DNA of 38,425 nucleotides from Phenylobacterium sp. (GCF_004799395.1 NZ_SSMZ01000124.1:1-38425), one strand, 5' to 3'; positions 1 to 8,864 are shown, numbered from the stretch's first letter. Numbers and translations: made by a program. Notes: generated by a model from the letters alone, not told the origin.

Positions 1-84
1 GCTCTCACGCCCCAAATCGACCTGCAGCCAGGCGAAAACACCTGCCGTCCGGTGGACAAGGCTCCCGAACTCATTGAAAAATAG
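1..84 (+). CDS. Possible 3' end of a truncated gene
   Basis: Frame 1 is open from the first base to a TAG and would encode 27 residues ending in APELIEK. Third-position GC is roughly 60 percent, lower than in neighbouring genes, so coding is only possible, not shown. The stop lies just beyond the 3' end of the minus-strand nucleosidase, so the two would be convergent. I do not recognise the peptide. It could equally be non-coding sequence that happens to be open. Confidence 0.25.
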   Translation, partial: ALTPQIDLQPGENTCRPVDKAPELIEK

Positions 85-106
85 CCGTTTATGGACAGAA
101 ACTAGC

Positions 107-1006
107 CTAGGGCAGCGCCGCCACGAAGGCCCGGACCACCGCCGCCGAATTGTCCGAAGCGAGCTGGAAGAAGGTCATGGCCTGGTTCGCCCCGGGGTCG
201 CCGCCGGCCAGGTCCGAGAGACTGCGGAAGGCGATGAAGGGCATGCCATTGACCAGCGCCACCTGCGCCACCGCCGCGCTCTCCATATCCAGGACCTTCG
301 CGGAGAAGGTCGAATAGGCCCAGGCCCGCAGGGCGGCGTTGTCGACGAAGGCCTGGCCGGAGACCCCGTTTCCGCCGACCACCACATGAGGCGATGACTT
401 CAGGCACAGGCCAGCCGCCGTGCAGCGCTTCAAGGCCACCCCGCTGGCCACGCGTCGCGCCACGGCGATCAGCGCGGGATCGGCCGGGAACCACTGGCGG
501 GCCTCCGGCGCGCCCGGCGCGCGAAGCACCTCGACCGCCTTGGGATACATCATCCCGAACGGCGCCCCGGTCAGCGGCTCGCCCGGCGGCGGGGCGTAGT
601 GGCCGGGCGTGTCCTCCCGGGCCATGACGCTTTCCAGGTACTGGCCCCATTGATCCGGCGCCACCACGTCGCCCACATCGAGGCTCGGGTCCACCCCACC
701 GGCGATGCCGGAAAACACGATGCGGCTGACATGGAACCGGTCCAGCGCGCGCTGGGTGGTCATGGCCGCGTTGACCATGCTCATGCCGGAGAGGAACAGG
801 ACCACCGGCTTGCCCTCAAGGATGCCGGTCGTGAACACGGTCCCGGCGAGGGTGACGGTGTGTTTGTCGGTGGTGGCCGCTTCCAGGGCGATGAGTTCGG
901 GGGCGAAGGCTGAGACGACGGCGGTGCGTGGCACGGCGTCGTCCGCGGCGCGGGCCGAGGTCGCGAGGGCGGCGAAGAGGGCGAGGAGAGCTAGGCTGAG
1001 GCGCAT
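107..1006 (-). CDS. Exported phosphorylase-superfamily nucleosidase (MTA/SAH nucleosidase-like)
   Basis: The 299-residue protein starts with a typical signal peptide (MRLSLALLALFAALATSARA, cleavage near residue 20), so the product probably acts in the periplasm. The body resembles the PNP_UDP_1 superfamily: FSGIAGGVDPSLDVGDVV near residues 97-114 and VLDMESAAVAQVA near 238-250 match the phosphate/ribose-binding and purine-recognition segments of MTA/SAH nucleosidases. The family cleaves the N-glycosidic bond of purine nucleosides such as 5'-methylthioadenosine or S-adenosylhomocysteine. A secreted member may salvage external nucleosides; that role is inference. The ATG start is supported by the signal peptide directly after it, although the Shine-Dalgarno is weak. 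The closest subfamily and substrate cannot be settled by eye. Confidence 0.85.
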   Translation of the reverse strand: MRLSLALLALFAALATSARAADDAVPRTAVVSAFAPELIALEAATTDKHTVTLAGTVFTTGILEGKPVVLFLSGMSMVNAAMTTQRALDRFHVSRIVFSGIAGGVDPSLDVGDVVAPDQWGQYLESVMAREDTPGHYAPPPGEPLTGAPFGMMYPKAVEVLRAPGAPEARQWFPADPALIAVARRVASGVALKRCTAAGLCLKSSPHVVVGGNGVSGQAFVDNAALRAWAYSTFSAKVLDMESAAVAQVALVNGMPFIAFRSLSDLAGGDPGANQAMTFFQLASDNSAAVVRAFVAALP

Positions 1007-1080
1007 GGGTGGAGCTTAGCTGCAACAGCGGCGTGGCGCTGAGTGCAGAATGGTCGCCAAGGTTCAAGCGAGGTCTGGCG

Positions 1081-1233
1081 CTCAAAAACCTCCCCCGCGC
1101 AGCGGGCGGAGGGGACCGCGAAGCGGCGGAGGGGGCGCTGCCGGTCCACCGAACCCACAGCACGGCGCCAACGCCCCTCCAGCCCTCCGGGCCACCTCCC
1201 CCGAACGCTGCCGTAAACGGGGGAGGTTTTGAG
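1081..1233. repeat. Intergenic inverted-repeat element flanked by CTCAAAA..CCTCCCCCG arms
   Basis: The 335-base gap between the nucleosidase and the UbiH-type gene holds a 153-bp element bounded by inverted arms of 17 and 16 bases (CTCAAAAACCTCCCCCG and CGGGGGAGGTTTTGAG), complementary except for one extra A. The inside is GC-rich and contains the secondary motif CCGCGAAGCGGCGGAGG. A related motif (GGCGCGAAGCGCCGGAGG) occurs in the gap near 19.75 kb, so I read both as copies of a dispersed intergenic repeat family. No ORF inside looks coding. The element may also act as a transcription terminator. The remainder of the gap shows nothing I can name. Confidence 0.6.
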
Positions 1234-1341
1234 GCGTGACATAGCCCACTCTCTGGCGTGGGAAATGCCCTAAAACCTCATGGCGAGATTGGCTCTTGGG
1301 CTTCGTGGACTTAAGGGTTGGGGTATTCGCGGCGGCTCGAG

Positions 1342-2598
1342 CTACAGCGCCTCGCCCCGCAGCAACCTCGGCAAATCCCCCATCGCCCCGCCCGCCTCGG
1401 TCATGAAGAACCGCCGCGCGGGCCCGATGCGGTTCACCGCCGCCATGCCCGCGCCTCTGGCCAGCCGCAGCAGCGGATGGTCGTTGGAGAACAAGCGCAC
1501 AAACGCGTCCATCCCGGCGCTTAAGGTCACGGTGTCGAACCTCCGCCAAGCGGCGTAGCGCTCCAGCACCGCCTCCGAGCCGATGTCCTCGCCCAGGCGC
1601 ATCGCCTCGACCAGCACTTCAGCGAGGGCGGCTGCGCCCTTCAGGCCGAGGTTCAGGCCCTGGCCGGCGATGGGGTGGACGCCGTGGGCGGCGTCGCCCA
1701 ACAGGGCCGCGCGGGGCGCGGTGAAGCGTTCGGCCAGCTGCAGGCTCAAGGGATAGGTGAAGACCGGCCCCTCGACGCGGACCTCGCCGAGATAGTCGCC
1801 GAAGCGGCGGTCGAGGTGGGCCTGGAAGATTTCCGGCCGGGCGGTCTTCAGCGCGGCGCCCCGGGCGCGGCTCTCGGTCCAGACCAGGCTCGCCCGGTTG
1901 CCGGTCAACGGCAGGATCGCGAAGGGGCCGCCGGGCAGGAAATATTCGTGCGCCACGCCCTCGTGCGGCTTCTCCAGGCGCACGGTCGCGACCACGCCGG
2001 TCTGCGGATAGTCCCAGCCGATGGCGCCGATCTTGGCCTCGGTGCGGATCACCGAGCCGCGGCCCTCGGCGCCCACGGCGACCGGCGCGCGCAGAGTCCG
2101 GCCGTCGGCCAGGGTCACCACCGCCTCGCGGGCGCCGAAGGCGGCGCTCGCCACCTTGGCCGGCGCCAGGACCGTGATGCCGGCCTCCAGGATCGCCTGG
2201 GCCAGCGCGGCGCGGATGCGGCGGTTCTCCAGCAGGTAGCCAAGGGGCTCGCCGTCGGAGCTGTCCGCGATCTCGGCGCTGTCGAACCGGAGGAAGAATG
2301 GGCTGGCCGGGCCGGAGGCGGCGCCGGGCGTCGAGCCGTCGGTGACCAGGATCTGCTCGATCCGCTGGACGTGGGGGGCCAGCGCCTCGCCGACCCCCAG
2401 CGCGCGCCACTGGCGGAAGGCGGCGTAGGCGATGGCCGAGGCGCGTCCATCGAATGTCGGAGCCACCTGACTGTCGAACGCGACCGGGTCGATCAGGACC
2501 GGCTTCAAACCGGCCTGGTTCAGCGCCAGCGCTAGGGTCGCGCCGGCGATGCCGGCTCCGGCGATGATGACGTCCACGTCCTGGGCGGCGTCAGCCAT
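1342..2598 (-). CDS. UbiH/UbiF/COQ6-family FAD-dependent monooxygenase (ubiquinone ring hydroxylase)
   Basis: The 418-residue protein belongs to the flavoprotein hydroxylases that add oxygen to the ubiquinone precursor ring. The N-terminal dinucleotide-binding fold DVIIAGAGIAGATLALAL is at residues 8-25. A DGRASAIAYAAF segment follows near 50-61, and the family's second FAD motif ALLGDAAHGVHPIAGQGLNL lies near 295-315. Length is normal for the family (about 400). It starts three bases after the fabI stop on the same strand, so it is probably co-transcribed with fabI; both act in membrane lipid supply. The family has several paralogues with different ring positions (UbiH, UbiF, UbiI, UbiL), and sequence reading alone does not decide which one this is. 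Confidence 0.88.
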   Translation of the reverse strand: MADAAQDVDVIIAGAGIAGATLALALNQAGLKPVLIDPVAFDSQVAPTFDGRASAIAYAAFRQWRALGVGEALAPHVQRIEQILVTDGSTPGAASGPASPFFLRFDSAEIADSSDGEPLGYLLENRRIRAALAQAILEAGITVLAPAKVASAAFGAREAVVTLADGRTLRAPVAVGAEGRGSVIRTEAKIGAIGWDYPQTGVVATVRLEKPHEGVAHEYFLPGGPFAILPLTGNRASLVWTESRARGAALKTARPEIFQAHLDRRFGDYLGEVRVEGPVFTYPLSLQLAERFTAPRAALLGDAAHGVHPIAGQGLNLGLKGAAALAEVLVEAMRLGEDIGSEAVLERYAAWRRFDTVTLSAGMDAFVRLFSNDHPLLRLARGAGMAAVNRIGPARRFFMTEAGGAMGDLPRLLRGEAL

Positions 2599-2601
2599 GG
2601 C

Positions 2602-3423
2602 TCAGCCTTCTCCGGCCTCGTCTTCGCGGAAGCCCATGATGTGGAAACCGGCGTCCACGTGGATCACCTCGCCTGTGGTCGACAAGCCCAGGTCCGACAA
2701 CAGCCACAGCGCCGCGCCAGCGACGCCCTCCATGGAGGTATCCTCCTGCATGGCCGAGAGCGCGCGGCCCTTGGCCAGCATGCCGCGACCGCCGGAGATG
2801 CCGGCGAGTGACAAGGTCTTCATCGCGCCGGGCGACATGGCGTTGACCCGGATGCCCCTGGGCCCCAAGTCGCGGGCGGCGTAGCGCACCGCCGCTTCCA
2901 GCGCCGCCTTGGCGACGCCCATGGTGTTGTAGTTCGGAATCGCCCGCTCGGAGCCCATGTAGGTCAGGGTCAGGATCGACCCACCGGTATCTGGCATCAG
3001 GGCCGCGGCGCGCCGCGCGCAGTCCACGAAACTGAACGCCGAGACGTCCATCGCCCGCAGGAACCCCTCGCGGGTGGTGTTCTCCACGAAGCTGCCCTTC
3101 AGCTCGTCCCGGTTTGCGAAGGCGATAGCGTGGAGGAAGAAATCGATCTGGCCGAACGCCTTCTCGACGACGCCGAAGGCTGAATCCATGGCCGCGTCGT
3201 CCGTGACATCGACCGGCGCCAGCACCTTGACCCCGATGCTCTCTGCCAGCGGCTCGACCCGGCGCTCCATGCCCGGCAGATGCAGGAAGGCCATCTCGGC
3301 GCCCTGCGCGGCCAGCTGGCTGGCGATGCCCCAGGCGATCGACTGGTGGTTGGCGACGCCGGTGATCACCCCGCGCTTGCCGCGCATGAGTTCGCCTTTG
3401 GGCATTTGATAGTCTTCGGCCAC
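2602..3423 (-). CDS. fabI: Enoyl-[acyl-carrier-protein] reductase (NADH) FabI
   Basis: This 273-residue short-chain dehydrogenase performs the last reduction of each fatty-acid elongation cycle, turning trans-2-enoyl-ACP into acyl-ACP in the cytoplasm. FabI hallmarks are visible: the nucleotide-binding GVANHQSIAWGIA at residues 22-34, the first active-site tyrosine in LTYMGSERA (Y155), and the catalytic pair in YNTMGVAK (Y165, K172, spacing x6) as in E. coli FabI. The start is taken as GTG because AAGGGAG lies seven bases upstream; an internal ATG six codons later lacks a good ribosome site. The gene runs into the UbiH-type gene. In many alphaproteobacteria fabI follows fabA-fabB; here a CLC transporter gene on the opposite strand lies between them. 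Confidence 0.95.
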   Translation of the reverse strand: MAEDYQMPKGELMRGKRGVITGVANHQSIAWGIASQLAAQGAEMAFLHLPGMERRVEPLAESIGVKVLAPVDVTDDAAMDSAFGVVEKAFGQIDFFLHAIAFANRDELKGSFVENTTREGFLRAMDVSAFSFVDCARRAAALMPDTGGSILTLTYMGSERAIPNYNTMGVAKAALEAAVRYAARDLGPRGIRVNAMSPGAMKTLSLAGISGGRGMLAKGRALSAMQEDTSMEGVAGAALWLLSDLGLSTTGEVIHVDAGFHIMGFREDEAGEG

Positions 3424-3580
3424 GCGGCGTCTCCCTTCGCTTTGGGTCGTCGAGGCCGGTTTGTGGACGGGGCCGGGGCGAAGGGCAAGCGGCCGTGATG
3501 CAGGTCTGGGTCTTCAATTCGTCGCCCGGCTGGGCGTATGACGTGGGATCGGACCACCGGAGAGAGCCAAAGACCCCCGG

Positions 3581-5353
3581 ATGATCGACGTTCCCTTCGT
3601 CACTTCCCCGCGGCGCGCGCCGATGCGGCTGCTGACGGCGCTCCGGCGGCGGATGCGGACCAGCGAGCTGTGGCTGATCGCACTGGCGGTGCTGGTCGGC
3701 GCGGCGGCGGGCCTGCTGGCGGTGATCCAGGCGGGCCTGGCGCATGGGCTGCAGTCGCTGCTCTACGGAATCAAGTTCGACGAGCGGCTGAGTGCTGCGG
3801 CGCAGATCGCGCCGCTCACCGCCGTGTGGCTCGCCGCCGGGGGCCTGGTTCTGGGCGGCTTCACCTGGCTGGTGCAGCGCCGGCGCTCCACCTTGGTGGA
3901 CGTGGTCGAGGCCAATGCGCTCTACGGCGGCGTGCTGGGCCTGGTCGACAGCCTGATCGTCTGCGCCCAGACCGTGCTCTCCAACGGCGTCGGGGCCTCG
4001 GTGGGGCTGGAGGCGGCCTATGCTCAGGCTGGCGGCGCGGCCGCCTCCTGGGCCGGGCGACAGATGAAGCTGCGCCGCCATGACATGCGCATTCTGCTGG
4101 GCGCGGGCGCGGGCGCCGCAATCGGGGCGGCTTTCGGAGCGCCGTTGACCGGCGCCTTCTACGCCTTCGAGATCGTCATCGGCTCCTACACGCCCTCGGC
4201 CATCGCTCCAGTGGCGGCGGCCTGCCTGACCAGTGTGATGGTCGCCAAGGCCATTGGCGCGCCGCCCTATTCCATCGAGATCGCCGCCCAGAACACGCCG
4301 GACGCCCTGGGCTACGCCCTCTATTCGGGCCTGGGCCTGATCTGCGCCCTGATCGGGGTGGCGATCATGCGCCTGGTGGCGGTGGCTGATCGGCTGGTTC
4401 GGGCTTCCCCCATACCCATGGTCCTGCGGCCCGCCGTGGGCGGCCTGCTGCTGGGCGTGCTGGCGGTGATCTCGCCGCAGACCTTGTCGGCCGGTCACGG
4501 GGCGCTGCACCTGGACCTGGCTGTGGGCGTGCCCCTGGCGATCCTGGCCATCGTCCTGGCGCTGAAGACGCTGGCCTCGGTGATCTCGCTCGGCTTCGGC
4601 TTCCGAGGCGGCCTGTTCTTCGCCTCGCTGTTCCTCGGAACCTTGGTCGGGCAGCTCTATGCCGGCGCCGCCGACTTCGCCTCCATCGAGAGGCTGAGCC
4701 CGGAGAACGCCGCGCTCGTCGGCATGGGCGCCCTGGCGGTCACCGTGGTCGGGGGCCCGCTGACCATGAGTTTCCTGGTGCTGGAGACCACCCGCGATTT
4801 CGGCGTCGCCGCCGCGACCTTGGCCGCCACTCTGATCGCCTCAACCGTAGTGCGCGAGCGGTTCGGCTATTCCTTCTCCACCTGGCGGCTGCACCTGCGC
4901 GGCGAGACCATCCGCTCGGCCCGCGACGTTGGCTGGATGCGCACACTCACCGCCGGCAAGATGATGCGTAAGGACCCGCCCACCGCGCCGGCCGCAATCA
5001 CCCTAACCGAATTCCGCCGGCGCTATCCCTTGGGCTCGACCCAGCGGGTGCTGCTGGTCGATGACCTGGGCGGCTATGTGGGTGTGATGGTCACCGCCAG
5101 CGCTTACGCCGACGGGCTCGACCTGGAGGCGCTCGCCGAGAGCCTGGCGGTCAGCCGCGATGATACGTTATCGCCAGAAATGAGCATCGAGGCGGTGATG
5201 CGCGCTTTCGAAACCACCGAGACCGACGAACTTGCCGTCGTCGGGCCTGAAGGCGAGGTGTTGGGCCTGCTGGCCGAGGCCTACGTCACCCGGCGCTACG
5301 CCAGCGAACTGGAGAAGCAGCAACTCGACCTCTACGGCGAGGGCAAGGACTGA
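3581..5353 (+). CDS. CLC-family chloride channel/antiporter with C-terminal CBS domains
   Basis: The 590-residue protein has about ten hydrophobic segments in residues 30-425, followed by a soluble tail (450-580) that reads as a pair of CBS domains. CLC features include the repeat-like NGVGASVGLEA (136-145), corresponding to the usual G-R/K-E-G-P filter; APLTGAFYAFE (187-197); GFRGGLFFASL (340-350), corresponding to GxFxP; and GGPLTMSFLVLETT (391-404). The external gating glutamate seems kept (E144), but the following GP is AA and the proline of GxFxP is alanine, so the filter is divergent. Members move chloride, often coupled to protons, across the inner membrane, while CBS domains usually bind nucleotides. 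It is convergent with fabB, 13 bases apart, and divergent from fabI. An internal ATG at 3623 is an alternative start. Confidence 0.9.
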   Translation: MIDVPFVTSPRRAPMRLLTALRRRMRTSELWLIALAVLVGAAAGLLAVIQAGLAHGLQSLLYGIKFDERLSAAAQIAPLTAVWLAAGGLVLGGFTWLVQRRRSTLVDVVEANALYGGVLGLVDSLIVCAQTVLSNGVGASVGLEAAYAQAGGAAASWAGRQMKLRRHDMRILLGAGAGAAIGAAFGAPLTGAFYAFEIVIGSYTPSAIAPVAAACLTSVMVAKAIGAPPYSIEIAAQNTPDALGYALYSGLGLICALIGVAIMRLVAVADRLVRASPIPMVLRPAVGGLLLGVLAVISPQTLSAGHGALHLDLAVGVPLAILAIVLALKTLASVISLGFGFRGGLFFASLFLGTLVGQLYAGAADFASIERLSPENAALVGMGALAVTVVGGPLTMSFLVLETTRDFGVAAATLAATLIASTVVRERFGYSFSTWRLHLRGETIRSARDVGWMRTLTAGKMMRKDPPTAPAAITLTEFRRRYPLGSTQRVLLVDDLGGYVGVMVTASAYADGLDLEALAESLAVSRDDTLSPEMSIEAVMRAFETTETDELAVVGPEGEVLGLLAEAYVTRRYASELEKQQLDLYGEGKD

Positions 5354-5366
5354 TGCCGCGCGGCGC

Positions 5367-6578
5367 TCAGACCCGGGCCATCACAAGACAGCCGTTGGTC
5401 CCGCCGAAGCCAAACGAGTTGCTCATCACCGTCTCGAGCGGCCGGTCGGCGCGTTCGCGCAGGATCGGCAAGTCGGCGAATTCGGGGTCGAGGTTGTCGA
5501 TGTTGGCGCTCTCGGCGGCGAAGCCGTTGTTCATCATCAGGAGGCAGTAGATCGCCTCCTGGGCGCCGGCCGCGCCCAGGCTGTGCCCCGTCAGCGACTT
5601 GGTGGACGAGATCAGCGGCGGCTTCGCGCCGAACACCTCGCGCACCGCGGTCATCTCGCGGGAATCGCCCACCGGCGTCGAGGTGCCGTGCGGGTTCAGG
5701 TAGTCGATGGGCCGTCCGCCGATGGTCGACATGGCGATCTTCATGCAGCGCACCGCGCCCTCGCCCGATGGCGCGACCATATCGTAGCCGTCGGAGTTGG
5801 CCGCGTAGCCGATGATCTCGCCGTAGATCTTCGCGCCGCGGGCCTTGGCGTGCTCGTACTCCTCCAGCACGACGATGGCGCCGCCGCCGGCGATCACGAA
5901 GCCGTCGCGGTCCTTGTCGTAGGCGCGGCTCGCCACGGCCGGTGTCGCGTTAAAGTTGGAGCTCATGGCGCCCATGGCGTCGAACATGACGCTCAAGGTC
6001 CAGTCCAGCTCTTCGACGCCGCCCGCGAAGACGATGTCCTGCTTGCCCATGAGGATCTGCTCATAGCCCACGCCGATGCAGTGGGCCGAGGTGGCGCAGG
6101 CCGAGGAGATTGAGAAGTTCAAGCCCTTGATCTTGAACCAAGTGGCCAGCACGGCGCTGGCGCCGGAGCTCATCGCCTTGGGCACGGCGAAGGGGCCGAC
6201 GCGCTTGGGGCCCTTGGAGCGGGTGATCTCCGCGGCCTCCACGATGGCGCGGGTCGAGGGCCCGCCGGAGCCGACGATCAGGCCCGTGCGCTCATGGGAA
6301 ACCTCGGCCTCTTCCAGGCCGCTATCGGCGATCGCCTGCTCCATGGCGATGTGGCCGAAGGCCGTGCCTTGGGCGAGGAACCGCGCAGCGCGGCGGTCGA
6401 CCATGGATTCCCAGTCGATCTGCGGCTTGGCGTGCACCTGGCAGCGGAAGCCCAACTCGGCATATTCCAGGGCGGCAGTGAGGCCCGACTTCGCCTCGCG
6501 CAAAGAGGCGAGCACCTCGTTGGCGTTGTTGCCGATCGAGGAGACGACACCCATCCCGGTGACGACTACGCGCCGCAT
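5367..6578 (-). CDS. fabB: 3-oxoacyl-[acyl-carrier-protein] synthase I FabB
   Basis: This 403-residue condensing enzyme extends acyl-ACP with malonyl-ACP and, together with FabA, is required for unsaturated fatty acids. The Cys-His-His triad of the KAS I/II class is plain: SSACATSAH with C161, [11 protein letters not shown] with H297, and [12 protein letters not shown] with H332. The C-terminal glycine-rich motif [10 protein letters not shown] is present. The N terminus [16 protein letters not shown] is typical, so the start is secure. It lies 18 bases downstream of fabA on the same strand, forming the classical fabAB unit. Length and key residues are all normal. Confidence 0.97.
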   Translation of the reverse strand: MRRVVVTGMGVVSSIGNNANEVLASLREAKSGLTAALEYAELGFRCQVHAKPQIDWESMVDRRAARFLAQGTAFGHIAMEQAIADSGLEEAEVSHERTGLIVGSGGPSTRAIVEAAEITRSKGPKRVGPFAVPKAMSSGASAVLATWFKIKGLNFSISSACATSAHCIGVGYEQILMGKQDIVFAGGVEELDWTLSVMFDAMGAMSSNFNATPAVASRAYDKDRDGFVIAGGGAIVVLEEYEHAKARGAKIYGEIIGYAANSDGYDMVAPSGEGAVRCMKIAMSTIGGRPIDYLNPHGTSTPVGDSREMTAVREVFGAKPPLISSTKSLTGHSLGAAGAQEAIYCLLMMNNGFAAESANIDNLDPEFADLPILRERADRPLETVMSNSFGFGGTNGCLVMARV

Positions 6579-6596
6579 TCCTGATCTCCCGATCCG

Positions 6597-7112
6597 TCAG
6601 GTCCGCTGGAATAGACCGACGCGAAGGTCGGCCGCCGTATAGATGGGCGTTCCGTCGGCTTCCAGAACCCCGTCGCCGATTCCCATCACAAGGCGTCGGT
6701 TGATGACACGCTTCATATCGACCTTGTAGGTGACTTTTGTGATCGATGTCGTCACTTCGCCCGCGAACCTGGCCTCGCCGCAGCCGAGCGCGCGACCGCG
6801 GCCCTTGCCGCCGATCCAGCCCAGATAGAAGCCGACCAACTGCCAGAGCGCGTCGAGGCCCAGGCTGCCCGGCATGACCGGGTCGCCGATGAAATGGCAC
6901 TTGAAGAACCAGAGGTCCGGATTGATGTCGAACTCCGCCTCGATGTAGCCCTTGCCGTGGGCTCCGCCGTCGTCGTTGATCTGGGTGATCCGGTCGAACA
7001 GCAACATCGGCGGCGACGGAAGTTGGGCGTTCCCCGGCCCGAACATCTCGGCGCGCGCGCACGTCATCAGCTCTTCGAAGCTGTACTGGCTCTTGGCTGT
7101 GGGGTGCGTCAT
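6597..7112 (-). CDS. fabA: 3-hydroxydecanoyl-ACP dehydratase/isomerase FabA
   Basis: FabA dehydrates 3-hydroxyacyl-ACP and isomerises the C10 trans-2 product to cis-3, the branch point for anaerobic unsaturated fatty acid synthesis. I start at the ATG giving [15 protein letters not shown] because it yields 171 residues, the usual size; the ORF track begins 19 codons earlier at a non-conserved leader. The catalytic histidine sits in [12 protein letters not shown] (H73) and the catalytic aspartate in [10 protein letters not shown] (D87). It is followed closely by fabB. The 75 bases upstream separate it from the SH3-domain gene on the same strand, so it may have its own promoter or be read through. 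Confidence 0.96.
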   Translation of the reverse strand: MTHPTAKSQYSFEELMTCARAEMFGPGNAQLPSPPMLLFDRITQINDDGGAHGKGYIEAEFDINPDLWFFKCHFIGDPVMPGSLGLDALWQLVGFYLGWIGGKGRGRALGCGEARFAGEVTTSITKVTYKVDMKRVINRRLVMGIGDGVLEADGTPIYTAADLRVGLFQRT

Positions 7113-7187
7113 CGAACCGTCCGTATCCTCAAGGGCGCCCGGCGTAGCAGAGCCGCATCCGGCGCTCAATAACGCGCAACGGTCCCG

Positions 7188-7733
7188 CTAGTGGCACTGC
7201 GGCGTGTCGGTGGTGCCCCAGAGCGCGCCTTCGCGCACCCAGCCGGAGGCATGATCGGCCTTCACCTTGCACCAGCCCTTGTCGCAATGGTCCAGGCCGG
7301 CGAGGGCGCGGGAGTTCAAATAGGCCGCCGCCTTGAAGCCATCCTTCGGCCGCTTGAGGAGGGGCACGGCCTGGGACGTGGTGTTCATGGTCATCCGCCG
7401 CCCGTCGGTGACGCGCTTGTGCACCCAGGCGAGCGTTCCCTCCGGGTCGCAGACGCGCCGCCACTCGCTGGTCTCGGCCACCACCTGTAGCGGCAGGCCG
7501 CGCACGCGGTAGACGAACAGCAGTTTGTGGTCGTCGCCAGGTCCGGCGCGAGCGTTGACCTTGTCGAATTTCAGCGACACGTAGCGCGGCACCGGCATCC
7601 CTGAAGGTGTCTGGCGTTCGGGCGCGGCGGCGGTCGTCAGCACGCCGACAGCGGCCAGCAGACCTAGAGCCGCGCTTTTCAGCAGCAGCCCCTTCGGTCC
7701 CAGCCTTTTCTGCGCGTCGCCTTGGCCGCCCAT
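7188..7733 (-). CDS. Exported SH3-domain protein
   Basis: The 181-residue protein has a basic start and a hydrophobic segment (KSAALGLLAAVGVLTTAAA, about residues 19-37) that looks like a signal peptide or anchor. Two bacterial SH3-like modules follow: one around 50-105 beginning YVSLKFDKVNARAGPG, and one around 115-176 ending ASGWVREGALWG. The VNARAGPG signature is typical of SH3_3/SH3_4 domains in alphaproteobacterial envelope proteins. Such domains bind peptides or cell-wall components, but the ligand here is unknown. Two cysteines (DHCDKGWC) in the second module could pair in the periplasm. It is upstream of fabA on the same strand and divergent from the reductase at 7.83 kb. Confidence 0.8.
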   Translation of the reverse strand: MGGQGDAQKRLGPKGLLLKSAALGLLAAVGVLTTAAAPERQTPSGMPVPRYVSLKFDKVNARAGPGDDHKLLFVYRVRGLPLQVVAETSEWRRVCDPEGTLAWVHKRVTDGRRMTMNTTSQAVPLLKRPKDGFKAAAYLNSRALAGLDHCDKGWCKVKADHASGWVREGALWGTTDTPQCH

Positions 7734-7829
7734 GGAGCCTTTGATACAGATTCAAACAACAGGACGCGCCGGTGAAGCGGCGTCAAGGAAACGCCCCCTC
7801 TTCACGTCACCCCCAATTTCAAGACACCC

Positions 7830-8816
7830 ATGGCCGCCCGCAAGCCGAAAGTCATCGTCACCCGAAAACTCCCCGGCCCGGTGGAGACGCGGATGCGCGA
7901 ACTCTTCGACGCCGAACTGAACGACTCCGACGAGCCGTTCAGCCGCGCGCAGCTGGCCGACGCGCTCGGCCGCGCCGACGTGCTGGCGCCCACCATCACC
8001 GACAAGATCGACGCCACCCTCATCGAAAAAGCCGGGCCGCAGCTGAAACTGATCGCCAACTTCGGTGTCGGCATCGACCACATCGACGTCGCCGCGGCCA
8101 ACGCCAGGGGGATCGCTGTCACCAACACGCCGGGCGTGCTGACCGAGGACACCGCCGACTTGACCATGGCCCTGATCATGGCCGTCGCCCGCCGCATCGT
8201 CGAAGGCGCCAATGTCACGCAAGAGGGCGGTTTCCAAGGCTGGACTCCCACCTGGATGATGGGCCACCGGATCACCGGCAAGCGGCTCGGCATCATCGGC
8301 ATGGGCCGGATCGGCCAAGCGGTCGCCCGCCGCGCCAAGGCTTTCGGCCTGCAGATCCACTACCACAACCGCAAACCGGTCAGTTCGCGCATCGCCGAGG
8401 AGCTGGAGGCCACCTATTGGGAAAGCCTCGACCAGATGCTGGCGCGGATGGACATCGTCTCGGTCCATTCGCCGCACACGCCGGCCACCTATCACCTGCT
8501 TTCGGCGCGGCGGCTGAAACTGCTGCAGCCCCACGCCATCCTCATCAACACCGCCCGCGGCGAGATCATCGACGAGGGTGCGCTCGCCGACCTGTTGAGG
8601 GCCGGCGCCATCGCGGGCGCCGGCCTCGATGTCTTCGAGTTCGAACCCAAGATCAATCCGAAGCTCCTGGGCCTTCCCAACGCGGTCCTCCTGCCCCACC
8701 TCGGCTCGGCGACCATCGAGGGCCGCGTCGACATGGGCGAGAAAGTGATCATCAACATCCGCACCTGGATGGACGGCCACAAACCGCCCGACCGGGTGAT
8801 CCCGGCGATGATGTGA
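7830..8816 (+). CDS. D-2-hydroxyacid dehydrogenase, glyoxylate/hydroxypyruvate reductase type
   Basis: This 328-residue NAD(P)-dependent enzyme is of the D-isomer-specific 2-hydroxyacid dehydrogenase family. The substrate-side segment FGVGIDHIDVAAANARGI is at residues 75-92, the Rossmann motif LGIIGMGRIGQAVARRA near 154-170, and the catalytic Arg, Glu and His lie in INTARGEIIDEGAL, LDVFEFEP and LLPHLGSAT. The first-half motif VGIDHID and overall length fit glyoxylate/hydroxypyruvate reductases (GyaR/GhrB group), which reduce glyoxylate to glycolate. Exact substrate preference is inference. The upstream 96 bases are shared with the divergent SH3 gene. Its 3' end faces the O-methyltransferase gene, with a hairpin repeat between them. 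Confidence 0.9.
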   Translation: MAARKPKVIVTRKLPGPVETRMRELFDAELNDSDEPFSRAQLADALGRADVLAPTITDKIDATLIEKAGPQLKLIANFGVGIDHIDVAAANARGIAVTNTPGVLTEDTADLTMALIMAVARRIVEGANVTQEGGFQGWTPTWMMGHRITGKRLGIIGMGRIGQAVARRAKAFGLQIHYHNRKPVSSRIAEELEATYWESLDQMLARMDIVSVHSPHTPATYHLLSARRLKLLQPHAILINTARGEIIDEGALADLLRAGAIAGAGLDVFEFEPKINPKLLGLPNAVLLPHLGSATIEGRVDMGEKVIINIRTWMDGHKPPDRVIPAMM

Positions 8817-8824
8817 GCGCGAAG

Positions 8825-8853
8825 CAAGTCATCCCGGCGAAGGCCGGGATCCA
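8825..8853. repeat. REP-like hairpin of the ATCCCGGC-GAAG-GCCGGGAT type
   Basis: The gap between two convergent genes holds an 8-bp perfect stem (ATCCCGGC / GCCGGGAT, 8831-8850) with a GAAG loop, flanked by GTC and CCAG. This is the widespread repeat that translates as VIPAKAGIQ in one frame. It lies where a bidirectional terminator would be expected, but there is no T-run, so termination is only a possibility. Confidence 0.7.
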
Positions 8854-8864
8854 GATCGTGCCGG

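Noticed and set aside
2591-4510. 639-codon minus-strand ORF
   Set aside because: It is a shadow spanning fabI and the CLC gene, low in recognisable structure and rich in R, G, Q and H.
7752-8780. 342-codon minus-strand ORF
   Set aside because: Antisense to the D-2-hydroxyacid dehydrogenase, composed of shadow-type residues (D, G, V, H, Q).
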